The notes beneath the pieces are model-generated. The model was not told the DNA's origin. It did not search any database and saw nothing but the letters and a program-made list of their open reading frames with translations. Shown here one piece after another: positions 29,001 through 41,000 of a stretch of DNA of 64,000 bases (the first letter of the stretch is position 1; each line of letters opens with the position of its first letter). The stretch covers positions 24,745,171-24,809,170 of the forward strand of contig OY755047.1 in the NCBI GenBank assembly GCA_963576565.1. Direction: 5' to 3'. Position numbers and translations under genes: made by a program. This stretch comes from Aspidapion aeneum. Taxonomy: Eukaryota > Arthropoda > Insecta > Coleoptera > Brentidae.

Positions 29001-32000
29001 ATATATATCTTTTCTTATGTTTCGCTTAAGAAACGACTCCTTATGTCTAGTCCGCACCCCGCACTGTCCGGTCCGCACCCACACGAAATAGGTGCGGATT
29101 GGACGGTGCGTACCGGACATTTTATGACTTTATAATTTATTTACAAAAACTAGAGACGCCGATTAAAGTAAGTTTTAGGTTATCTTATACCGACATGAAA
29201 ATTCACCAAAACAACAAATTCTTTTTCTAAAATAACACATAGCAAAAACGTAAACTGCGGTGCAGACGGGACCTGGGAAAAAGTGCGCAAAATGTGTTTT
29301 ATTTTTTAATTTCAATATGTTTTAATTAAACCTAAAAAACAGATACTCACCAATTTCTTTGTGATGAGCACAACACAAATATCTCAGCGGAAATGACAAG
29401 AAATCCACTGATGCCAAACTGGAGCTGTCGAAAGTGGTAAAATTCTTAGGTGAGGACCGGACATTTTTCTTAGGGGACAAACTTGTAAATTTTAAACTAA
29501 TAATATTATTGCATGGTATCTTACTATATCGTTAGTATGAGTACTCCAAAGACCAACCAATAATATGATGTATTTTTCTTCTTAAAATTATACTGAAATC
29601 GAACAATTACACCATTTTGAATTTGACGTTTTTCACAGGTGCGGATGCGGACAAAAAGGGTCTTTTTTAAAGAAAATCAATGAGATAATTTCATTTTTCT
29701 GCAATTAAATTGTATTTTTTCAGTAAAATTAGGTGGGTAGATTATTTTAAATACTAGTTTGGGTTCCTAAATAGCTTCATTTTTTTTAATCGAGAGGGGA
29801 CACGTTTTTATACGTTTTGGCCATGTTAAAAAAAATCGTCATAAGCACCCTTTTTTTCGGCTTGTGTCCAGTGGATTTTATTCATTTTTAAATGGGACCA
29901 AAACCCAACCAAAATGTCATTAAAATCGGGTAAGTAGTTTTTAAGTTATGCGCGTTGGTCGTTACATATAGATTTATAGACTTCATCTGAAATGCAAAGA
30001 TATATAAAATTTTTTGAAATCGGAGCAATTTTTTTTCTTCTTCATCACACGATCACCTTAGCTCAAACTAGTATGTTAGGGTACACGTGTGAGCTAAAAA
30101 GGAGGTTTAGCGAAACATTTTCCTATTTGGTACAATCATTCTGCCGATCAAGGGGATGAAGAGTTTCAAACTTTAGAATCTTCTAATCAGTATTTTTTTT
30201 TAATTAATTTTTTGAAAATAAAAAACTAGCAATTTGGCTTAAATATGTACTAAAATAAATTCAAATATCTTGAGAACTATTAAAAGGCCTTTAAGATATC
30301 ACATCACATATTGTAATTTTTGCAAAAAACAAATTTAAAATTAAAAAAGTATATAATTTTTTTTAAAATAACGTCATATTTTAACACATTAATAAGGTAT
30401 TTTAAGAACTCTTAAAACAAGATATTTATATAACGATCAATTTTTTTTTAGTTTAGACCTTATAGTCCCCGTGATGGGTAGAATGAATGTACTTAAAATC
30501 ATTAAAAGCGGAAAGCAAAACCACTTTTTTTCTTTGATTTCATAAGACTGACTGACCCTCTGGAAAAACTTCTAGACTATTACCCTAGTGACATAGGTAC
30601 GTTTTAAAAACGTTCAAAAAACGTTCATTTCGTACCTTTTTAAAAATGTTTGGTCCCTCAGGGTTTGATAGAGGTCCCTGGAAGTTCCCAGGAACGTTTT
30701 TGTGGATGTTTTTTACGTTTTTGAAACGTCCCCACAGAACGTTTTTATAACGTTTTAATAACGTTTTTCGGACGTTTGTCAATTTTTTTATACCTTCTTT
30801 ACAATTTATGTACGTTTAACTAACGTTTCAGTAACTTTCGGAAACGATCCAAAGCGTTTTGAAGACGTACAAAAAACGTTCCAGGGACGTCTAAAAAACG
30901 GTCTACGAAGCGTTTAAAAAACGTTTCAGGGGACGTTTACGTTAACAAGCGTTTCAGCGGACGTTTAAAAAACGTTCAGGGGACGATTTATAATCGTTCC
31001 ATAGACCTCATAAAGTCAACAGCTCTGGCCCCTTTTTATGGACCTTTACGTATTGGGCCCTTTCACATTGGACTTTTTGATATTAAGCCCTATTAAGACT
31101 TTACTCTACTCCAAATTATGTACCGCAAAATAGTTTCAAATTTTCTTTTTTTCTGATTAGCCTATATAGATAAAGATTATGATGCTAGTGGGAGCAATGT
31201 GAGAGACCTTAAAAATTACTTTTTAAAAACTTCCTTAATTGCACTTTTTTAAGGACTTTTTAGGTACGCAAATTTTGGGGCCTTGAGGGACCTTAAAAGT
31301 ACGTTTTAAAAACGTCCTGCTTTGCGTGTTTAAAAACGTCTGTTTTTGTAGGTTTTAAACATGTAATTCTTAGGTACGGGAATATTGGGGACCTCGGAAG
31401 ACTTAAAGAGTACCATATTTTAAAAACATCCAAAATGAACACTTTTTAATCGTCTCATTTGATCGTTTTGAAAACCTACTTTTTAGGTATCGGTTCGGTT
31501 CGGTTGAAGACGTAAAGGGACCTAAAAAGTTCGTTTCGTTCCTTTTTTGGCTCCAGTTTTGGATTACCTTCAAATATAAAATAAACTTTGTAACTCAAAA
31601 ACGCTGAGCCCTATATGGGTGAAAAGGTTACTCGTAGATAAGTTTACTTAGGACCAATCAATATTACTAGTTTAACGAATGTCTTCGCTCGATTTTATAA
31701 GCTGATTTTCGCTGTTGGGGTTAAAATGAAGATTAGATCGTAAATCATAAGAGGGCGAGCGCAAATTCATTAAACTTTCTTTCGTATATACATATATAAT
31801 GTAACGGTTTTTTGTTACAAACTAAAATGCTCTCGGTAGCTCAGTTGGGACTGAGGTCGTGGTGTTCACCTCAAAAAAAAAACTCAACAATATTCGTGTG
31901 AAATAAATTAACTTTCTTTTGCCTAAAGGGCGCCAATACAAGTTTAAAAGTAAAATAGAAAGAATGTATCGAGATCTTAGTGAACCTTGTATTATTCACT

Positions 32001-35000
32001 AAGTATTAATAAAGATGGTGAATGTTTGATTAAAACGCAAAAGGTTTTTTAAAAAATTGTCTCTAATTATTTTTATCAGCAAACGACTTGCAAGAAGGAA
32101 ATTTACAAAAAAAAAATAAATATATAAGGATATTTTAACCTAAATACTTAATTATATAGCTATCGATTAAAAATATTATTTTATATCCTTGTTTCTTATC
32201 ACAGAATGTTCATTACCATTTATTTTTATTATCTCAAGAATGTAATTTAATTTCTATTTATAAAGAGTTGGTTTTTTATTTCAATAAAAGAATTTATCTT
32301 ATTATTTTATGTTAATAAAAAGTAAGAAGAAAATACACGGACGATAAAATCAAGCCACAACAAAAAAATTATCGAAGTACCTAAATAAAAAGTAAGTACC
32401 TATTTGGCTAAAACAAAAAAATATAATATATTTTTGGGACCTAAGAAAAATTAATACCTTGGGAGGGTAAATGCGCATCTACTCAACAAGGGTGCATTGT
32501 TGCCAGATCTTAACAAGGGCAATAAATAGGTTTACCAAAAATATTAACAAATAATAACCAGTGCTATAAAAAAGAAATATATCACAGTTAAATAAAATGG
32601 TTAGTAAAAATAAGTATTAAATCTTATCTGCCAAATCCCACGCTGGAGGTTGAGTCCTCAAAAGATTTGAGTTGGTTGGGTGGTCGGTACTTCAACAAAA
32701 CAGATTTCAAAACGGGACAGCAAAACAAAAAGAAAGCAGTAACATCGACTAGTACAACATGGCTTTTACTTCAGTAAACAATTACGGGCTTCTGCTCAAA
32801 GTATGTGTGATGTACGGGCTTCAAAACATATACGGATCCCAGAAAACGAGCTCCATAAAATGGAATGGGCTTCATAAAATGGAATGGCCTTCATAAAATG
32901 GAATGGGCTTCATAAAATGGAATGGCCTAAAAAGGTCATTGTTGCCTCAGAAATGCGTTTAAGTTTAATCAATTTTCAGAATAGTATTTTATGTTTCTAT
33001 AGAATTAAAAGTTTATGTTCTCAGCAAAAAGTCTAATAAAAAAATTAGGCAAACTCACCAGTAATGAACAATGGTCCACCTTTTTAATCACACCAGCATT
33101 TTTCACGAAACTAACTCTGTTACAAAACACTGTACAATTTCTGTAAGTTTTACAACATTTTGAGTAGCAGTTATGCTTGGTTAAAATAAGTTTTTAATAT
33201 ATTTTATCAGCACATATTATAACGGTGTTAAAATGCTCTCTGAAACATGCAAAAATCTGCGATTTAACGAGACCTTGCTATCACAAAAACTAAAGTAGTT
33301 CGGTTACCATATAGAAGTTAAACTGCATCAAGAATCCGCATGTAACTGACTCTCTCGGCTACGTGCATTTGAAAAAAGACGGCGGGTTTCCCTGACCGAA
33401 CAAAGCAGCTTGGATCAGTCTGAGTACAGCCGCATGACGATGAAGTGGGGAACGTGCCGTAAAGCGACTCTAAACAACGCTTGTTGAAACAAATTTTATC
33501 ATGAAGTACCGTGGTCCAGTGGACAAGGCGACAAAGGACAACGCCCGACACGCAGACACCGGAGGATCGCTCCCTCGACGATACTGTTTTTTTTTATATG
33601 TGGATAATTCTTTGATTTATTTTTATTTGTACAGGGTCTTACAAGTATTTTAATTTTTTTTGTTAAAAACGTTACTTGCTATTAGGGTTAAGAAAAAAAT
33701 CGTTACAAGGATAATGATTGAAGCAAAACATAAAAAAAGTTTTAAACAATATAAGGGACTTATTGCAATAAAGCCAGGCAATAATAGTGCCCGGCACTGT
33801 TATTTCCTGGCTTTATTGCAATAAGTCCCTAATGATTGAGGCAAAAACTAATAAAAAGTTTTAAACAAACCTTATTTTTGGATTAAAAAATTTTTTAATT
33901 TATCAAAATTTTAAATTTTTATTCTTTTCTAAATTTATAATAACTGTCAACGGTAAAGACAATATAATACAGGGCCAGACTTTTATGATTAAGTGTTGCA
34001 ATCAATTTAATATAATGCTAAAACCCTTTAGTTGCTTTTGAGCGAGACGTAGCTTTTTCCAGTCAGTGCGAGCGACGCAACTCAAAAAGTTAAAATAGTT
34101 TTTTCACCTCACAGTTATTTTATTTTTAAAACAACACAACAGTATTCCTTGGAAGTAATATAAAAAATAAGACGTAGAGTTCGGGGTATTAGAGTGGCTT
34201 TATTTTTTTTCAAAATTAAATTTTTTTATGAATATATAAAAACTACGTTCTTTCTGGAGCGCAAATGTCACGTATAAATAGACATGTAGGAGCTAGGCAT
34301 AGTTCTAAAGACCCAACAAAAGAAAGAGTGAACATTCAGATCATCACACCAAAACAATGGACAGAACACTGCAAGGGACTGCTGCAGGAGTCGAGACCTG
34401 AATATCTGTCAGCATCTCCAAAGCGAAACATGGAAGTACATGGAGAGGAAGTAATTATGGAAAAAGAAATGACAAATAATAGTATTAAGAAGCTTAAATC
34501 CGGAAAAGCTATCGGACCTGGTGGAATATACGCTAAAATATAAATTATCAATCAATGCACAAACGGACATCCAGTATGTGATGATTGGAAAATAGCGTGC
34601 ATATTCTCAATACACGGAAAAGCAACAATTACAGGGGAATTTCAGTAACCAGTACTCTTAGTAGATTTTACGGTAGGATTCTTAGAGACCTAATAGAGAA
34701 TAATTTTTATGAGCAAGAGGAAGAGCAAAGTGGGTTTCGTGCAGGCAGATCTTGTAGTGATAATGTTTTTTGCCTTAAATAAGTAATTGAGAAAAGGAAT
34801 ACCACAAATATAGAGACTCATGTAACCTTTGGGAACCTACAAAAAAAGGCTTAAAACAGGGATGTTGTATCAACCCAACTCCAAAAAACTGGAAGCGTAA
34901 AGTATACACCATATACACACTACAGTTTTCAAATGACCAAGTAATTGTAGCTAATGATAAACAAGGCATGGAATATGTGATGAGAAAGTTAACGGAAGAA

Positions 35001-38000
35001 TACCAAAAGTGGGGGTTAACAATGAGCGTGGACAAGAAACAGTATTTATGTATTGGAAACGAAAGTGAGTTGGAACTAGACAATGGACAAACAATATCTC
35101 CATGCAATGAGTATGTATACTTGGGTGGTACTTTTGATAAGACAGGAACAGAATGTAAAGAATTGGGAAAAAATGGAAAAAGCAAAAAAGGTTATTGGAT
35201 GTCTTAACAGTATTTTATGGAGCCGAGAGATAAAAGAGAATGTAAAATTAAAGATATACAAAACAATGGTGAAAAGCACGCTGTTGTATGGAATAGAGAC
35301 TTGTCGCGTAACAGAAAAATACAAAATTAAAATGCAAATTGTACAAATGGATGCAAAACGAAGGTCAATGAGAATATCTAGAACAGATCATATAAGAAAT
35401 AAGATCATAAAAGAAAGAATGGGAATCGAGGGAAGCATAACGGATGACATCACTAAAAGGCAACTGATATGGTATGGCCATGTGCAACGGATGAACGATG
35501 AAAGATTACCAAAGCAGGTCCTAGAATGGCAACCAATAGGGCGCAGAAAAAGAGAGGGCGTCCTAAACTGGACCTAGAGTGGTCAATTCAAAGATCAATG
35601 AGTCAAAAAAACCTGACAGAAGATGATTGTCAGGAACGCAGGAGGTGGAGAATATATACAGGATGTTCCATAACTTAGGGCCTATGGCCAACAGGAGGTC
35701 ATGTCTGATAAAAAAGTACAGAGCATCAAAGTTGGCGATTTGTTTGGCTTTGTTGATGATAACTTTAAAAAAAAAACGCAGTAAAAATATGAAATTATGT
35801 GAAGTGGTGTCCTAGAACAGGAGCAATAATTTGAGTAAAAAATAATAAAAAAAAAAATTATGCGGTCAATTTTTTTTAAACAATTTTTTTGGTATAAACT
35901 TTTATAAATTTAACGCAATTTTTTTTTTATAGTTTTATTTTTTATAAATTTTTGGAAGTTATTTTACAGCCTGTATCTCCTCAACTTGTAATTTTATCAA
36001 AAAAAAGAGTACTACATTTTTAAATCACAGTTAGCTGGGTATTCAGTTGGCTCTGACAGATTTTCTGTTTTTGTAAAACCCTTTTTCCCCCCACTCCTTT
36101 AACTGTAAAAACCGTATCTATATCTTAAAAACAAATGTGTGTTGACCCCCATGTTATATAAAAATTTTTATCGGAAATAACCTCCTCTCTATCACCTGCT
36201 GTACTATGGCCCCAAAGTTATGAAACATCCTGTATATTATTTGTTATGTTGTTCTCTATCGTGCATCATGATGCCAGCTTAAATGCCGGTTCAAAGTTTA
36301 GGTCTTGTCAATGGGTTAAAAGAACTTTTAAAAAATTTATGCACCGCGTCTTTAACTCTATCTGCTTTGCAATTAAACTGAAAAGGGTTGGAAAATGTAT
36401 AAAGTTCTTTTTTCACAAAAGTGCGTCTGCTTTAAACCCCAGAGAAAACTCGGTTCTTGAATTTCTCGAGAAACATTTGACTTTTACCATAAAATCTAGA
36501 TTTATAAGGATACTAAAGAAAAGGTAAAAAACAAAGTAGGAAGCGTAAAAAGTTTTCTAAACTTTTAACAACATCCTGAACTTTTTTTAGAACTCCAAAA
36601 TATTTTATTGAAACAAATTTTCTGCACTAATAACGAAATTGGTCAAAAAACAAAAACAATTGTAGAAAAATTCTATAACAGTTCAGTGTCTAACATGGAA
36701 TTATTAATAACAGAATCAGTGGCGGATCCAGGGGGGGCACTAGGGGCACTTGCCCCCCCCCCCCCGAGAATTTTTTGAATATACAAAAAATGAGTAAAAA
36801 GTAATGTTTTTGCTAATAAAAATTCAAAATTTTTGCCTGCGGCGCATGAAAGTGTCTATTGCTATTATCATCGAAATTACAACCACTGACTAATTCAATA
36901 AAATGCTGCTTAAAAAAATATATACCGTTTTTACCAACAGAGAATGTCACCTAAAATGCAGAATTGGCAATAATCGGACAAAAAGAGAATCCAACACAAT
37001 AATAATGGTTGGCGGGTGATTAACCACTTGTCATTTCTGTTTATGTAACCACATCTAGAGTCCCTGTATGTTGACATATTTGGATATGGAGTCCCTGTAT
37101 GTTGGATGTATTATATATCCAAATATGTCAACATACAGGATATGGATATGGAGTCCCTGTATGTACAACATACAGGGACTCTAACCACACCACATGGCCT
37201 AGTCTATTAAAACCGATCGATAGTACAGTTCATATCATTATTTTTGAGACAACTTTTTAAAACTTTTTTTTCGTTGGCCTATGCTATTTGTTATGGTAAA
37301 CAGCTGATAACTGTCCAAAAGTTATCTCAAAAATTATCATATGGAGTTTACTTCAGGTAAAAGTTTAGGCAGCCACCAGGCATGGGTTGGAAGAGTTGTT
37401 TTATTTTTGTCGGCACATTGTTTTTGATTTTTAAATTCACGGGTATAGTTTTTGCAAAGTCATTTGAACAAAGGTTAAAGCCGACCATCGGCATATCCTT
37501 TAAAGAAAGTGACATGGGCGGCGGTAGATATACTCATGAAAATTATTTCATTTAATTATGGCGTAAACTAAAGAAATAAAAATAGATGATTAAACTTTCT
37601 ATTCCTATACCTACAGAAACGACACTGATTTATTTTCTAACTCTGCATACTGCCGACTAAAGGGGTCCCGCAAAGAACACCTAAAAGCAATTAAAAGCGC
37701 ATCTCAAAAAAATCTGCCAATCTGGTGTCGTGCATCCACCTGGGCTGGGTCGGTCAGAAAACAAAGACTTTGTGCTCGGGCCGCAAAGACCCGCGCCTTT
37801 TCTCTGTCGGTAGGGTTGAAATTATACCAGGAAGATTTTATATGAATTTGGATAACTTTTGAAGGGCAGAGGTAACCGCCCACCCCTTCCAGACATATAA
37901 TTTATTTTTAGTTTAGAAGCATCTCTTATTTAAAATTTGTCACAAATAATATTTAATTTTTTTTTTAAAGTTCGCAATAAATCTTCTTCAACTATTAAAT

Positions 38001-41000
38001 TTCATACCTCAGATCCATGAAAAACCGCTAATAAAAAATATTTTGATGTTTGCTGCCACTGTGGCCCCTCCCCCTTGAAATCCTGGATCCGCCACTGGTT
38101 AGTCTAGTGAGGAAGGGTGAACTAAACAGGAAAAACTTACCTTTCTTTTGGATCGTGCCATTCGCTTATCCCTAACGTTTTCAGCTTCTCCAGGTATCTT
38201 GTGCCACCAAACCACGATACCTATTCTGATGTAGGTATATAGAAGAACCACTGAGGGTACGATATACTGGAGGTTCATGAGGACGGTCGTGTATCTCGAG
38301 TGCCATTCTTCTCCAACGCTCCTGTAGTCTTCTATACATAGATATCTGTGAAAAAAAAAACAAATACCTATAGGTGTATCATCGATATTAACAAACAAAA
38401 AAACCTAAAAATGGTTCTCTCAAAAGTTAAGACGTTTAGGAAATATTTTTATATACAGGGTGGGAAAAAAGTATGTCGCCAATCTTCACAGGATGACTTT
38501 TTGAGTGATTTTAAGAAAAAAACTTCAAACAAACATGGCTCATCAAATGCTTAGTTTTTTTTTTCGAAATTCAAGGTGTTAAATTTTTCATTTTTGTTTG
38601 TTTTTTCTTTATAGCCCGTGCAATTTTTGAGATGTTTGGCTCATATTTGGAAGATGTATTTAGCTACAAGGCATATGTACATCATTAAGCATGCCAAATA
38701 TCAGGAAAAAACTAAAGGGTTATGCTCTAATATTTTCCCCAGAATAATAAGAATAAAAGAAGGAATTAATTTTATATTTTGAATCTGCCAGTAACTTCTT
38801 ACAAAAGAGTTCGGGGAGAAAAAGGGAACATGATCCCGGCAAAAATATCACTCAATAGTGTTTCCCAATGTTTGGCATGCTTAATGATGTGTGCCTTGTA
38901 GTTAAATACAGTGAAACCTCCTATAAGCGGACACTCTCGGTTTCGTCGATTTTGTCCGTTTATTGGAGGTGTCCGCTTATGAAAGAGAACTGCGAAATTT
39001 TTATATATATATTTATTAACAATTTCTGCTACTTGAGTTTTTCCGATATTAAATTTTTCAGCGATCTCCGAAACGTTAAGAACTTTATTTTTTCACGTAA
39101 ACTAAAAAGTTTTATACTGGACGCCATTTCAAAGAGATCTATTACCACCTAGGTGAACAATAAAAATAAAACACAGCACTCCCGCCGAATCTGAGGGCAC
39201 GGCAGTGCCTCGCCAAGTTCGCGCTGCCGTACCATCTTTTCTTGAAACATTTCAGCCCATATTTGACCTATCTAAAACTCTAATTCGGAATGAGCTACGA
39301 ATCTCAAGCTTGCACAGTCGTAGATCTTCATAGAGTTAACAACCCCTCCAAGTTTCATGGAATTCCATAAAGTAGTAAAGTAGTTACGAAATTTCAAAAA
39401 ACGTCGAAATTGCTACTCACTGACTGACTGACTGACTGTACTTCCAGACATGCTACAAAGCTGAAATTTGGCAGACTGATAGAAATTATGATCAAACCCC
39501 TGGAAAAAATCAAAAAACCCTATACATGTAAAGTTATTTAAAAGTAACATTGCCTACTTCCAGAAATGCTAGAGAGCTGAGCGTTGGCAGACTGATAGGA
39601 ACTATGATAAAACTATAGAAAAAAAAATTAAAACACCCCAAAATTCTAATTTACTTCCCTCCCCTATAAATGTAAAGTTATGTAAAAGTAACAGTGACCA
39701 CTTCCAGGCACGCTAGAGAGCTGAGCTTTGGAAGGCCGATAGTAACTATGATAAAGCTATAGAAAAAAATTAAAACACCCCAAAATTTTCATTAACTTTC
39801 CTCCCCTAAAAATGTAAAGTTATGTAAAAATAACACTGCCCACTTCCAGAAACGTTAGAGAGCTGAGCTTTTTAAGACTGAAAGACACTATGATAAAACC
39901 ATAGGAAAAAATTTAAAAACACCAACAGTTTAATTTACTTCCCTCTCCTATAAATGTAAATTTATATAAAAGTAATATTGCCCACTTCCAGAAACGCTAG
40001 AGAGCTGAGCTTTGGAAGGCTGATAGAAACTATGATAAAACCATGATAAAAAATTAAAAAACCTCAAAATTTTAAGTAAGGCATTGCAAAAAGTTGAACA
40101 ATATTCCGCATATTTTACTACTTTAAAAATGAAATATTATCCAATTCCTTTAAAAAAGAAGTGAAATCATAACAAAAAAATTTCATGTAAAAAAAAGCCA
40201 AGTACGCGAAAATGGCATTCCGTTAAAAGAATTGAGATCAAAGTAAAGCCAAGTTCTCCAATCAAAATGAAAGGTTCTTACTAGTTTGGATATTTTTTTT
40301 TAAACTTGGCTATTACGGCTGTAAATGACTCTTAGGCACAGTGCTAAATTGAACATAAAGAAGTTTGGCTGTAATAGCAAAGTTTTAAAAAAAACATTTC
40401 CAAACTAGTAAGAATCTTTCATTTTAAAATTTCTATTGGAGAACTTGGCTTTACTTTTATCTCAACTCTTTTTACGGAATGCCATTTTCGTGTACCTTGA
40501 TTTTTTACATGAACTGTTTTTGTTATTATAAAATATGTTGTAAATACGACAGAAGTATTTAGTCTCCTCATTAAAACGGAAAGGGGTAATTTCCCGGCTG
40601 CAGAGTGCGTTATTGCTAACATACTACATAATATGTATGCCCATGCCGTGCAGCGCTCCGTCACGTTGTCAGAGGTTCGCGTCCGGTTAAAGGAGGTTTT
40701 AGAATTTTTTAACCAAAAACAATTGTCCGCGTCCGGTTATTAGAATGTCCGGTTATAGGTGTGTGAATTTTACATGTAAAGAAATAGGGAAAAGGTTGGT
40801 TCCTACAAATTTGCCTGCCTAAAGGGAGTGTCCGCTTAATGGAGGTGTCCGCAAAAAGAGAGGTTTCACTGTACACGTTTTAGATTTGAGCTGAACATCT
40901 CAAAAACTGCAGGAGTTATAAAGGAAAAACAAACAAAAAATTAAATGTTTAACAAGTTGTATCTCGAAAACTAAGCATTTTCAGACCAATGTTTATACTA

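Larger units (their letters stand above)
36717..38097. mobile_element. hAT-type termini bracketing a composite insert
   Basis: CAGTGGCGGATCCAGG at 36717 and CCTGGATCCGCCACTG ending 38097 are perfectly inverted, with C-runs inside, like the 3515-3845 element. The 8-bp flanks (AACAGAAT, GTTAGTCT) do not match, so these may be ends of two separate copies. Inside are MITEs at 37057-37182 and 37231-37342. Confidence 0.6.

Noticed and set aside
33318..33551. 77-codon Cys-containing minus frame in GC-rich DNA
   Set aside because: Overlaps the tRNA-like sequence on the opposite strand and shows no family motif.
36246..36527. 93-codon plus frame
   Set aside because: No recognisable domain, no splice support and a basic low-complexity composition.
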